Source: JAISST01 sp050434145
Lineage (GTDB): Bacteria > Fusobacteriota > Fusobacteriia > Fusobacteriales > Fusobacteriaceae
Direction: 5' to 3'
Length of the DNA: 35,789 nucleotides
Assembly (NCBI RefSeq): GCF_050434145.1
Contig: NZ_JBNPVX010000030.1
Span: forward strand, 1-35,789
Position 1 is the stretch's first letter; every line of letters starts with the position of its first letter. Positions 8,246-16,573 of the stretch are shown here, one piece after another. A program made the position numbers and the translations under genes. The notes beneath the pieces were generated by a model. It searched no databases. It had not been told where the DNA came from and saw only the letters and a list, made by a program, of their open reading frames with translations.

Positions 8246-9337
8246 TTATCTAGAATTATCAAATTTTTCAACTTTAGTTAATTTTCCTTCTTTATCATAA
8301 AACTTAAATTCACCATGAGGAAAATCATCAATATAAACACCTTCGATACCTAATTTTCCATTATCATAATATTCTTTGAAAGCTCCATTTTTCATGCCAT
8401 TCTTATAATTACCTTCTACCATGATTCTCCCATTATTATCATACATAATAAATTTGCCATTATACATCCCATCAACATATATAATTTCAGTAGATATTTT
8501 ACCATTAATTTCATTATAAGATTTATTTAAGCCATGATATTCATCATTTTTATAATTATAATCTGCTAGTAACTTCCCATTTTCACTATAGCTTTTATAC
8601 TTCCCTTCTTTTTTCCCATTTATACAAAAGTATTCTGAGCTCAACTTTCCATTTTCATGATAATTTTTACACAGACCATCTAAAAGGTCATTTTTATAAT
8701 TCCAGTATGATGATAACTGTCCTTTTTCATCATAATACTTATGAATACCATGTTTTAGACCATTTACATAGTCATCTTCTTTTTCTAATTTTCCATTTTT
8801 ATAATATTGTTTATACTTTCCATTACGTTTTCCATTTGTAAAATCAATTTCTACTTCTAATTTTCCATTAGAATAATATTTTTTATATTTACCTTCATAT
8901 TCTCCATTTTTATAATTAATATTGTATTTTATATTTCCATCTTTATAATATTCTTTATAGTTTCCATCTCTTTCATTATTTTTATAACTAGCAATTATTT
9001 CTCTATTGCCATTTTCAAAATATTTCTCATATTTTCCTTCCAATAATCTATTTATATAAGTTGATTTTTCAAAAATATTTCCATTATCATAATAATATAC
9101 ATTATCCTCTCGTACCAAATTCCCATCACGATAAGTGAGTTTTCTATCTAGTCTTGACGTGAATAATGATCTTTCTATTTTTTCATTTATTATGCCACTA
9201 AAAGGAATATCACTCCCAGCTTCATGAAATACACCATTAATACTTACTAAATTAATATTTTCAGCATTCTTACCTTGTAATAAAAAACATGTTATAAAAA
9301 GCAGTAATATCAAATTTTTAATTATTTTTTTATTCAT
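8246..9337 (-). CDS. exported MORN-like repeat protein (YwqK-type, PF07661)
   Basis: 363 residues. A signal peptide (residues 1-26, KIIKNLILLLFITCFLLQG) is followed by roughly eleven repeats of about 23 residues with the pattern G-x-Y-K-x-Y-Y-x-N-G-K-L-x-x-E-x-x-Y-x-N-G (for example GKYKKYYSNGKLEVEIDFTNG). This is the MORN_2 repeat often annotated as 'toxin-antitoxin system YwqK family antitoxin', a label with weak functional support. Such repeats form elongated beta-sheets, here probably in the periplasm or at the surface. It has its own promoter at 9407-9435 and is followed by a DUF5684-like membrane protein. No toxin gene is adjacent, so an antitoxin role is not supported here. Confidence 0.75.
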   Translation of the reverse strand: MNKKIIKNLILLLFITCFLLQGKNAENINLVSINGVFHEAGSDIPFSGIINEKIERSLFTSRLDRKLTYRDGNLVREDNVYYYDNGNIFEKSTYINRLLEGKYEKYFENGNREIIASYKNNERDGNYKEYYKDGNIKYNINYKNGEYEGKYKKYYSNGKLEVEIDFTNGKRNGKYKQYYKNGKLEKEDDYVNGLKHGIHKYYDEKGQLSSYWNYKNDLLDGLCKNYHENGKLSSEYFCINGKKEGKYKSYSENGKLLADYNYKNDEYHGLNKSYNEINGKISTEIIYVDGMYNGKFIMYDNNGRIMVEGNYKNGMKNGAFKEYYDNGKLGIEGVYIDDFPHGEFKFYDKEGKLTKVEKFDNSR

Positions 9338-9406
9338 TTTTAACTCCTAATTTTACAAAATTAAAATTAAAGTAATTTTTCTGATACTTATGTAATTACT
9401 AAAAAC

Positions 9407-9435
9407 ATTATATTCTATTAATATATTTAATGCAA
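9407..9435 (-). promoter_or_regulatory. promoter of the MORN-like gene
   Basis: On the minus strand TTGCAT (9430-9435), a 17-bp spacer and a perfect TATAAT (9407-9412). It lies about 70 bp upstream of the start at 9337. Confidence 0.6.
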
Positions 9436-9483
9436 AAATTATTTTTACATAATTTGTTTTTATCGTCAATATAAAAATAAAAA

Positions 9484-9514
9484 TGGTTGACAATACTTTT
9501 TTTATAGTTTACAA
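9484..9514 (+). promoter_or_regulatory. BirA-like operator overlapping the biotin promoter
   Basis: TGGTTGAC (9484-9491) and GTTTACAA (9507-9514) are separated by 15 bp. Gram-positive-type BirA sites resemble TTGTTAAC, about 15 bp, GTTAACAA; by eye the arms match at 6 of 8 and 7 of 8 positions. The site covers both the -35 and -10 boxes, so bound biotinyl-AMP-BirA would block RNA polymerase. The consensus is from memory and the site is inferred. Confidence 0.5.
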
Positions 9515-9515
9515 T
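9487..9515 (+). promoter_or_regulatory. sigma-70-type promoter of the biotin genes
   Basis: TTGACA (9487-9492) and TACAAT (9510-9515) are separated by exactly 17 bp, about 60 bp upstream of the BioW-BioF start. This is one of the best promoter matches in the window. Confidence 0.7.
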
Positions 9516-9575
9516 TGTTTTCATAAAGAACTAATTTTGTAATTGGCTAAGGGACTTATTTCTAAGGAGGTTAAC

Positions 9576-11459
9576 ATGCCATATAGTATTAAAATGCGCA
9601 CTAGTAAATACATTAATCAAAAAGAAATCCATATTTCAGGAGCTGAAAAAATTATTTCTGAAGAAGAAGTAAACAATACTGCCAATTTATTAATAAAGAG
9701 AGCAATTTCACACCCAAAAGGAAAACCTGATTTCATTAACATCAAAATAAAGAAGGTTATTGAAGAAGATATTCTTATTCTTGATGCACTTAAAGTCTCT
9801 ACTGAAAATACTCTAACTCCAGAAGAAGGTCGAAATAAAATAATTGAAATTTTAGTTAATTTAGAAATTTCCAATGGTGAAAAAATCCTAAACTTACTTA
9901 ATGATACATTTTCATTAAGAGGTGCCATGATTATTGATATTAATGACCTTCAACGTTTGGATAAAGACGTAGAACGTGGAGTAAGAGCAACTAATATGGA
10001 TTCAACTAATAGTCATTATTCTTCATTACATAACAAAAATCATTACAAAGAAGCAATTGTGCTTGCTACCAAAGTCATTAATGCTCCTGGCATAATTGCA
10101 GAGATTTGTATTTCTGATGACCCTGATTATACAACTGGTTACATTGCATCAAAAAAATTTGGATATATTAGAATTACAAATATAAAAGAATTAGGTTCAG
10201 AAAATGGTGGTAGGATATTTCTATATAGTGGAAATAAAAATGATATAGATAAAACAATTAAATATTTGGAACAACAACATGTCATTGTAAAAAATATAGA
10301 GAATGTAAATATCAATGTAACTAAAGACAAATTTGAAAAAATTAATGATGAAATAAAAGAATTAAAAGAAAAATCACTTTATAGAACTTTAAAAAAATAC
10401 GATATATTACAAACTTCTCATAAATACATTGACTTTTCTTCCAATGATTATTTGGGACAAAGTCATAATTTAGAGATCAAAAACTTTGTAAAAGAAGTCA
10501 TTGATAAATTTCCAATCGGATCTAGTGGCTCTCGCTTACTCAGTGGAAATTTCTCTCTACACGAAAACCTTGAAGAAAAAATAGCGAATTTTAAAAATAC
10601 AGAATCTGCATTATTGTTCAACAGTGGTTATATCGCAAATCTAACTACAATATCTACTATTTGTGATAAAGAAAGTATTATTTTTAGTGATGAATTAAAT
10701 CATGCTAGTATTATAGATGGTTGTAGATTAAGTGGTGCAAAAATAATAATTTACAAACATAATGATATGACTGACCTCAAAGAAAAAGTACAATTCTACC
10801 AAGATTGTCATGGTATCATTGTCAGTGATGCTGTCTTTAGTATGACTGGTGACATTTGCAATCTTCCTGAAATTATACATATAGCAGAGAAATATAATTT
10901 TCTTTCCATGATAGATGAAGCACATTCTACTGGTGTCATTGGTAGCATTGGAAAAGGTATTGTGGAATATTATAATTTAGCCAAGAATCCTGATATATTA
11001 ATGGGAACATTAAGCAAATCTATTGGTAGTGAAGGTGGATATATTGCTGGAGATCAACAATTAATTGAATACTTAAAAAATAAAGGAAGAGGTTTTATTT
11101 TCACTACATCACTTTCTCCAATGGTTGTAGCTGCATCGATTAAGAGCTTAGAAATAATCAGTAAAAACCATAATCTTATTAATAAATTAAAAAGTAACAT
11201 CAAGTTATTCTGTGATACAATGGCCCACAACAATATTCAGACAAACTCAAAAACTGCAATTATTCCTATTTTTATTGGTAACGAAGAAAAAGCACTTCAA
11301 ATATCAAATTTACTTTATGAGAGTGGCTATATTGTTCCTGCTATTAGGTATCCAACAGTTAAATATGGTGAAGCAATATTGAGAATAAGTATCACAGCTC
11401 TTCATAACAATATTGATATAATTAATATTGCTAATAAAATATCACAATTAATAAAATAA
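9576..11459 (+). CDS. bioWF: BioW-BioF fusion: pimeloyl-CoA synthetase / 8-amino-7-oxononanoate synthase
   Basis: One 627-residue chain carries two successive steps of biotin synthesis. Residues 1 to about 245 are BioW, which activates pimelate to pimeloyl-CoA (YSIKMRTSKYINQKEIHISGAE at the start, then EERGVRATN-like DVERGVRATNMD). From about 260 to the end is BioF, a PLP enzyme that condenses pimeloyl-CoA with L-alanine: FSSNDYLG, SSGSRLLSG, FSDELNHASIIDG, DEAHSTGVIG, and the PLP lysine in GTLSKSIGSEGG. The start at 9576 follows AAGGAGG with ideal spacing; an in-frame ATG at 9543 lacks one. BioW and BioF are normally separate proteins. A BirA-like operator precedes the gene and bioD and bioA follow. 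Confidence 0.9.
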   Translation: MPYSIKMRTSKYINQKEIHISGAEKIISEEEVNNTANLLIKRAISHPKGKPDFINIKIKKVIEEDILILDALKVSTENTLTPEEGRNKIIEILVNLEISNGEKILNLLNDTFSLRGAMIIDINDLQRLDKDVERGVRATNMDSTNSHYSSLHNKNHYKEAIVLATKVINAPGIIAEICISDDPDYTTGYIASKKFGYIRITNIKELGSENGGRIFLYSGNKNDIDKTIKYLEQQHVIVKNIENVNINVTKDKFEKINDEIKELKEKSLYRTLKKYDILQTSHKYIDFSSNDYLGQSHNLEIKNFVKEVIDKFPIGSSGSRLLSGNFSLHENLEEKIANFKNTESALLFNSGYIANLTTISTICDKESIIFSDELNHASIIDGCRLSGAKIIIYKHNDMTDLKEKVQFYQDCHGIIVSDAVFSMTGDICNLPEIIHIAEKYNFLSMIDEAHSTGVIGSIGKGIVEYYNLAKNPDILMGTLSKSIGSEGGYIAGDQQLIEYLKNKGRGFIFTTSLSPMVVAASIKSLEIISKNHNLINKLKSNIKLFCDTMAHNNIQTNSKTAIIPIFIGNEEKALQISNLLYESGYIVPAIRYPTVKYGEAILRISITALHNNIDIINIANKISQLIK

Positions 11460-11469
11460 AATTTAGTCA

Positions 11470-11673
11470 GTTGCAAAATACAAAGTTTTCTTTAATTATT
11501 TTCACAAAAAATTGTTATATAAATAAATCTTTTGGGTTTGGGGCTTGCCCCAAAAAGCGCCGCAGGGCACACATCAATCCCAACAGCAGCCGAGCATAGT
11601 GAGGCTGGAGGTAAAGAAGAAATAAAAGAATAATAAAAGTGTGAATTTTGCAAGTAAAAAATAGTTTTGCAAC
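11470..11673 (+). repeat. GC-rich repeat element with GTTGCAAAA terminal inverted repeats (copy 1)
   Basis: GTTGCAAAA (11470-11478) and TTTTGCAAC (11665-11673) are exact inverted ends of a 204-bp element in the 279-bp gap between bioWF and bioD. The core is strikingly GC-rich for this genome and holds a hairpin TTTGGGG (11537-11543) / CCCCAAA (11548-11554). The right 112 bp (11562-11673) match a second, inverted copy at 23641-23752 at roughly four bases in five. There is no transposase and no long ORF, so it resembles a MITE or a family-specific intergenic repeat. The ends recall GTTGCAAA-type IS6-family termini, which is a loose similarity only. Confidence 0.65.
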
Positions 11674-11738
11674 AGCTTAAAAATAAATTTTGATAGGAGG
11701 ATGTGCTAAATATTATACATATCTAGCTATAATAATAC

Positions 11739-12425
11739 ATGGCGAAAAAATTATTCATAACAGGAACTGGAACTGATGTAGGCAAAACATACATCACAGC
11801 CCTTATTATAAAAAAATTGAAAGAAAATAATTATAATACTGGCTATTATAAAGCTGCTGCAAGCGGAAACAAAACATATAATAATGGAATTCTTTATTCA
11901 GAAGACTCCGAGTATATAAAAAAAATTGCTCAATTGGATGAAAAATCAATTAACATGGTATCTTATATCTATGAAAAACCTCTTTCACCACATCTAGCTG
12001 GAATACTCGAAAAAAATCCTGCATGTATTGAAAAAATTAAAAAAGATGTTCATTATAATCTAAAAAAATACGATTACCTAACTATAGAAGGAAGTGGTGG
12101 AATAATTTGCCCAATTAGATATGACAAAAAAGAACAAATTTTTTTAGAAGATATAATCAAACTTTTTAATATTCCATGCATTATTGTTGCTAATACTGGA
12201 CTTGGAACCATTAACAATACATTGCTTACTATTTCTTATATGAAATCTAAAAACATAAAAATACAAGGAATTATTTTTAATAAATATAACCCAAACAATA
12301 TTATGGAAACTGATAATATAAAAATGATTCAAAATATTTCAGGAATCAAAATTCTTGATTGTATCAAAATAGAAGAAAATAATATGAATATTAATGCTAG
12401 TGAATTAGCAAAATTATATGAATAG
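11739..12425 (+). CDS. bioD: dethiobiotin synthetase
   Basis: ATP-dependent closure of the ureido ring of 7,8-diaminopelargonate with CO2 to give dethiobiotin. The 228 residues start with the family signature FITGTGTDVGKTYITALI, whose P-loop is GTGTDVGKT. YYKAAASGN carries the catalytic lysine, EGSGGIICPI is the family glycine-rich loop and VANTGLGTINNTLLTI follows. The start is the ATG at 11739. The only strong AGGAGG lies at 11695-11700, about 38 nt upstream, and stop codons in frame rule out a longer protein, so translation initiation looks weak or unusual. bioA follows 10 bp later. A repeat element separates it from bioWF. Confidence 0.9.
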   Translation: MAKKLFITGTGTDVGKTYITALIIKKLKENNYNTGYYKAAASGNKTYNNGILYSEDSEYIKKIAQLDEKSINMVSYIYEKPLSPHLAGILEKNPACIEKIKKDVHYNLKKYDYLTIEGSGGIICPIRYDKKEQIFLEDIIKLFNIPCIIVANTGLGTINNTLLTISYMKSKNIKIQGIIFNKYNPNNIMETDNIKMIQNISGIKILDCIKIEENNMNINASELAKLYE

Positions 12426-12435
12426 GTGATAATAT

Positions 12436-13779
12436 ATGAATTTAGTAGAAAAAGACTTGAAAATGATATGGCATCCATGTTCTCAAATGAAAGACTATGA
12501 AGATCTGCCTCCAATAATAATTGATTATGGAAAAGGATCTTATATATATGATATCAATGGTAAGGAATACCTTGATATTATTAGCTCTTGGTGGTGTAAT
12601 CTACTTGGCCACTCCAACCCTCGGATTAATAATAGCATTAAGCGACAATTAGACAAAATAGAACATGTTATTTTTGCTAATTTTTCTCATAAACCTGCTA
12701 TCGAACTTTGTGAAGAGCTACTATCTATATTACCTTTTGGATTAACTAAATTTAACTTTTCTGATAATGGATCATCTGCAGTAGAGTGCGCATTAAAAAT
12801 GGCATTCCAATATCAATATCAGACTGATAAAAAGCATAAAACAAAATTTATGACTTTGTCAGAAGGATATCATGGTGAGACAATCGGAGCTTTATCTGTT
12901 GGTGCAATGGATCTATATGCTAAAATATACAAACCTATGTTGATGGATAGCATTATCATCGAAAGCCCTGATTGTTATAGATGCAAATACCAACAATGCC
13001 GTAATACATGTAATGCTCAATGTATTGAACCTGCAAAAGAATCTTTCCAAAAATATGGTAAAGATACTTGCGCTCTTATTCTAGAGCCATTAGTACAAGG
13101 TAGTGCAGGAATGAAAATATATCCTCCTATATATCTGGAAAAAATTAAAGAATTATGTGATAAATATGAAGTATTACTTATAGCCGATGAAATCGCTACA
13201 GGTTTTGGTAGAACAGGTAAATATTTTTCTTTTAGTCATACCAACATAAGTCCTGACATCATGTGTCTTTCAAAAGGACTAACTGGTGGATATATGCCAA
13301 TGTCAATAACTGTTACCACTGATAAAATATATGACGCTTTTTATGATGATTATTCCAAAGGTAAGGCCTTCATGCACAGTCATACTTACAGTGGAAATCC
13401 ATTGGGATGCTCTGCTGCTCTTGCTATCCTAAAAATTTTAAAAGAAGATAACATTCTAGAAACTGCAAATGAAAATGGAAAATATCTTAATGAAAATTTA
13501 AGAAATATGCTTGCTGACCATAAAAATGTTGGTGAAATACGTAATATAGGTCTTATTAATGCTATAGAATTGGTAGATAATAAAATTACTAAAAAAGAGT
13601 TTGATAAAAATTTGAGAATAGGATACCAAATATATAAAGTAGCTCTCAAAAAAGGAATGATTTTACGCCCATTAGGTAATGTAATATATTTCAATCCACC
13701 ACTTACTATCAATAAGAGCGAAATTGATAAAGCTATCAAAATATGTATTGAATCGATTATAGCAGTCTTAGGAGAATAA
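12436..13779 (+). CDS. bioA: adenosylmethionine-8-amino-7-oxononanoate aminotransferase
   Basis: PLP enzyme moving an amino group from S-adenosylmethionine to 7-keto-8-aminopelargonate. The 447 residues show IWHPCSQMKDYED, SSWWCNLLGHSNPRI, DNGSSAVECALKMAFQY, the SEGYHGETIGALSVG loop, IADEIATGFGRTGKYF with the PLP-contacting Asp, and LSKGLTGGYMPM with the Schiff-base lysine. A five-cysteine segment (CYRCKYQQCRNTCNAQC, about residues 179-195) is present; similar cysteine clusters occur in BioA of some anaerobes. It is the last gene of the operon, and its stop codon lies in the terminator stem. No bioB follows. Confidence 0.92.
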   Translation: MNLVEKDLKMIWHPCSQMKDYEDLPPIIIDYGKGSYIYDINGKEYLDIISSWWCNLLGHSNPRINNSIKRQLDKIEHVIFANFSHKPAIELCEELLSILPFGLTKFNFSDNGSSAVECALKMAFQYQYQTDKKHKTKFMTLSEGYHGETIGALSVGAMDLYAKIYKPMLMDSIIIESPDCYRCKYQQCRNTCNAQCIEPAKESFQKYGKDTCALILEPLVQGSAGMKIYPPIYLEKIKELCDKYEVLLIADEIATGFGRTGKYFSFSHTNISPDIMCLSKGLTGGYMPMSITVTTDKIYDAFYDDYSKGKAFMHSHTYSGNPLGCSAALAILKILKEDNILETANENGKYLNENLRNMLADHKNVGEIRNIGLINAIELVDNKITKKEFDKNLRIGYQIYKVALKKGMILRPLGNVIYFNPPLTINKSEIDKAIKICIESIIAVLGE

Positions 13780-13799
13780 CTACTGTTTTTATTCTCCTA
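13769..13799 (+). terminator. intrinsic terminator of the biotin operon
   Basis: TAGGAGAATAA (13769-13779) and TTATTCTCCTA (13789-13799) form a perfect 11-bp stem with a 9-nt loop, followed by TTTT. The bioA stop codon is part of the left arm. Confidence 0.8.
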
Positions 13800-13855
13800 T
13801 TTTCTAATAGCTCATATCATCAAAATATTTGACCAAAATTTTGCTATTTATAACA

Positions 13856-14428
13856 CTATTTGTCCATTAGTAATAAATTTATAGTATTTTTTATAGCTGT
13901 TCCTTTTGTTGGAATAGTAAATTGCGACACATCTATACCTTCTAGTTCTAATAATTTTATCTTTCTATCAATACCACCAGCATATCCTGTGAGACTTCCA
14001 TTGGCTCCAACTACTCTATGGCAAGGTATTATTATAGAGATAGGATTATGACCAACTGCTCCACCTATTGCTTGCCCTGACATAGAAGATCTCCCCATTT
14101 TTTTTGCTACTATTTTTCCTATATCACCATAGGTAGTGATTTGACCATATGGAATGTTACACAATGCATCCCATACAAATTGCCTAAATTGACTACCATG
14201 AGGATTCAATGGTAAATCGGCTATTTTAGGCTTTTGTTGTTCAAAATATTTATCTAGCCATTTTTTACTTATATTAAAAATATCTAAATTTTCTTTTCTT
14301 TCAAAACTATCATCAAGAGATGCTCCAAAATATTTTTGTTCTTCTATCCAAAGTCCAACAAGATTTTGTCCATCACTTCCTAACATCATTTCGCCAAGTG
14401 GAGATGAATATCCAGTAGCATAATACAT
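13856..14428 (-). CDS. ogt: methylated-DNA--protein-cysteine S-methyltransferase
   Basis: Suicide repair protein that takes the methyl group from O6-methylguanine (and O4-methylthymine) onto its own cysteine. It has 190 residues. The N-terminal domain covers about 1-75; the C-terminal active domain holds FRQFVWDALCNIPYGQITTYGDI, the arginine-finger helix, GAVGHNPISIIIPCHRVV with acceptor C136, and TGYAGGIDRKIKLLELE. It lies 29 bp downstream of the Ada-AlkA fusion and is presumably induced with it. Together they provide O6-methylguanine repair, 3-methyladenine removal and methyl sensing. Confidence 0.93.
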   Translation of the reverse strand: MYYATGYSSPLGEMMLGSDGQNLVGLWIEEQKYFGASLDDSFERKENLDIFNISKKWLDKYFEQQKPKIADLPLNPHGSQFRQFVWDALCNIPYGQITTYGDIGKIVAKKMGRSSMSGQAIGGAVGHNPISIIIPCHRVVGANGSLTGYAGGIDRKIKLLELEGIDVSQFTIPTKGTAIKNTINLLLMDK

Positions 14429-14457
14429 TTATCCTCCTTCAAATTAAAATCAAAATT

Positions 14458-15945
14458 TTATAAAGAATTCCACAAACTCACAGTAGCATAACTTCCCCAT
14501 GGTTTCCATGATTCTCCAAGTGCTATTATTTCATTTGGCGAATATTCTTCCAAAGCTTTTTTTACACCATAATCACTTATTAAGAATCCATCTGTCCATT
14601 TCATACTACGCATAGCAATATAATGTGCTGTCCAAGGTCCTATTCCTTTAATTTTCAAGAGTTTTTTTATTTCCACATCTGGGTTTGCTGAAATGCTAAA
14701 ATCTATTTCTCCATTCACAATAATCCTAGACAATTCTAATATTATATTTGCCCTTGATCTAATTATACCTAACGGACCTAACGAATCAGCTATATTTCCA
14801 TTTATTGCTATTATATCATGCGGACTAGGAAAAACATGTGTAAGACCATCTATTTCTGTATCTATAGATTTACCATAAGTATTTACAATTCTTGTTGCCA
14901 ATGTCCCTGCAGCCTTTACTGTAATCTGCTGCCCTAATATCGCTCTCACCGCCATTTCAAACATGTCAAAAGAACCAGGTAATCTTACACCTAAAACAAA
15001 TAGATTTGGTTTTATTTCATTCATTGATTTGAGTACTTCTTGGATTTCATATGGTTCACAATATAAATCAAATAAATTTTTTACTCTTGAAATTACTTGT
15101 GACAACACAGTAAGTAAAGATAGACTTATGGTAACTGTCAAAGCATTTTTACTAGGATTATCCCCTACTGAAATCCAGCCATAAACTGCTTTTCCATGTC
15201 TATCAATTAAATGAACAGTACGCATATATTTATTATTTTTGATAATTTCAACACCAGTAATGGCTCTATAACTAAGAAAATCCAATATTTTATCCCATTG
15301 ATATGGTGGTCGATAAGATAATTCTATGGTTATGCTACTATTTTTCTCACTATTATCATTTTTACTTTTAGATTTTTTTCTTAACTCTGTGGGTATCAGA
15401 CCATATTGTTTTTTGAATAAATCATTGAATCTTCGTAGGCTACCAAATCCAGAACTCATAGCAGTATCCAATATAGATAAATCTGTATCAGTCAATAATC
15501 TTTTTGCCAATAAAAGTCTACATGTCTGTAGATATTCTACTGGTGATACTCCATACTCATCCATAAATACACGTCTTAAATGTCTACTGGTACACCCAAG
15601 TTGTCGAGATAATTCTTCTAGACTGTCTCCGCTTCCACAATTGTCTTCCAACAACCTCATAGCTTTTTGTGCCAATACATTCTGTGCGTCCATAATGGAA
15701 GTCCCCGGAGCCAATTCAGGTCTACATAATAGACAAGGACGATAACCAGCATGTTCTGCCGCTGCAGCAGTAGAATAAAAACTACAATTATCTATTTTTG
15801 GCAATTTTGCACGACATACAGGTCTACAGTAGATACCTGTGGAAGATATTCCAACAAAAAAATGCCCATCAAATCGACGATCTTTAGATTTAAATGCAGA
15901 ATAGTATACATCTTTTTTCTTCATTTCACTTTTCTTATTTTTCAT
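14458..15945 (-). CDS. Ada (methyl-sensor)-AraC-AlkA fusion: regulator and 3-methyladenine DNA glycosylase
   Basis: A 495-residue bifunctional adaptive-response protein. Residues 1 to about 80 are the Ada zinc domain, with C40, C44, C71 and C74 as ligands, one being the methylphosphotriester acceptor. About 85-200 is an AraC-type double helix-turn-helix (SLEELSRQLGCTSRHLRRVF; RRFNDLFKKQYGLIP). From about 215 to the end is AlkA: an N-terminal beta domain, AILGQQITVKAAGTLA, the helix-hairpin-helix IKGIGPWTAHYIAMR and the catalytic aspartate in FLISDYGVKK. The start at 15945 is chosen for AGAGGTGG just upstream; a 12-codon longer frame has no such site. It lacks the O6-methylguanine domain of E. 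coli Ada, which the adjacent ogt supplies. Confidence 0.9.
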   Translation of the reverse strand: MKNKKSEMKKKDVYYSAFKSKDRRFDGHFFVGISSTGIYCRPVCRAKLPKIDNCSFYSTAAAAEHAGYRPCLLCRPELAPGTSIMDAQNVLAQKAMRLLEDNCGSGDSLEELSRQLGCTSRHLRRVFMDEYGVSPVEYLQTCRLLLAKRLLTDTDLSILDTAMSSGFGSLRRFNDLFKKQYGLIPTELRKKSKSKNDNSEKNSSITIELSYRPPYQWDKILDFLSYRAITGVEIIKNNKYMRTVHLIDRHGKAVYGWISVGDNPSKNALTVTISLSLLTVLSQVISRVKNLFDLYCEPYEIQEVLKSMNEIKPNLFVLGVRLPGSFDMFEMAVRAILGQQITVKAAGTLATRIVNTYGKSIDTEIDGLTHVFPSPHDIIAINGNIADSLGPLGIIRSRANIILELSRIIVNGEIDFSISANPDVEIKKLLKIKGIGPWTAHYIAMRSMKWTDGFLISDYGVKKALEEYSPNEIIALGESWKPWGSYATVSLWNSL

Positions 15946-16037
15946 ATAGCCACCTCTGATATAAGTATACCATTTTTTCAAATAAAAATCTGGCTATTTT
16001 CGGACATAGTTTTATATTCTTTATTTTATAAAAAAGA

Positions 16038-16052
16038 AGGCTCTGTGAGCCT
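16038..16052 (-). terminator. intrinsic terminator of the 161-residue membrane-protein gene
   Basis: AGGCTC (16038-16043) and GAGCCT (16047-16052) form a 6-bp stem with a 3-nt loop. On the minus strand it is followed by a T-run, about 35 bp after the stop codon. Confidence 0.65.
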
Positions 16053-16087
16053 CTAAATAATAATTATTCAATCAATTTTATCTTTTA

Positions 16088-16573
16088 TTAAAACACCATT
16101 ACATGATACAAAGAGAATATTGCAGCAATGATAATTATTATAAACGCTATGAACATATGTTTTGGCAAATAACTAAAAAAACTTTTACTAGAATCTACTA
16201 GACTTTCATCAAATTCAAAATTTTTATCAAAGACAGAACCATAATACACATATTTTTTTCTACCATTTATATCAATATATACCCCTTTAAAGGCATTGGG
16301 AAACCTATAATAAGATACAACATCATCATCCTTTAAAGTCAAGTCTCGTGCTCTAAAAATCATATATACTGCTAACAATAACACTACTAGTATCCATCTG
16401 ATTAATAATTTTTCCACAATAAAAACTGCTTCTTTCCATGTCAGAACAATACGCATATCACCTAAATAATATACTAAAGGTATAACAGTTCCCAATATCA
16501 TTATCAAAGAAAAAGAATAGAATATGTAATCTAATCTCACTACTTCTTTCAGTTGTTTTTCATCTTTGTCCAT
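16088..16573 (-). CDS. small membrane protein of unknown function
   Basis: 161 residues, not recognised. Hydropathy suggests three membrane helices: about 18-38, 58-76 (LLIRWILVVLLLAVYMI) and 139-159 (MFIAFIIIIIAAIF). Between helices 2 and 3 lies a soluble stretch with RFPNAFKGVYIDINGRKKYVYYGSVFD, which may form a small beta unit. A GGAG motif precedes ATG 16573. It has its own terminator and appears monocistronic. Nothing in the neighbours (ada-alkA on one side, flavodoxin on the other) indicates a role. Confidence 0.6.
   Translation of the reverse strand: MDKDEKQLKEVVRLDYIFYSFSLIMILGTVIPLVYYLGDMRIVLTWKEAVFIVEKLLIRWILVVLLLAVYMIFRARDLTLKDDDVVSYYRFPNAFKGVYIDINGRKKYVYYGSVFDKNFEFDESLVDSSKSFFSYLPKHMFIAFIIIIIAAIFSLYHVMVF

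Noticed and set aside
8246..9337. Toxin-antitoxin locus suggested by the YwqK label
   Set aside because: The protein has a signal peptide and no toxin-like gene is next to it.
9543..9575. Upstream start for BioW-BioF
   Set aside because: The 11 extra residues have no homology to BioW, and the AAGGAGG lies inside them, correctly spaced for the ATG at 9576.
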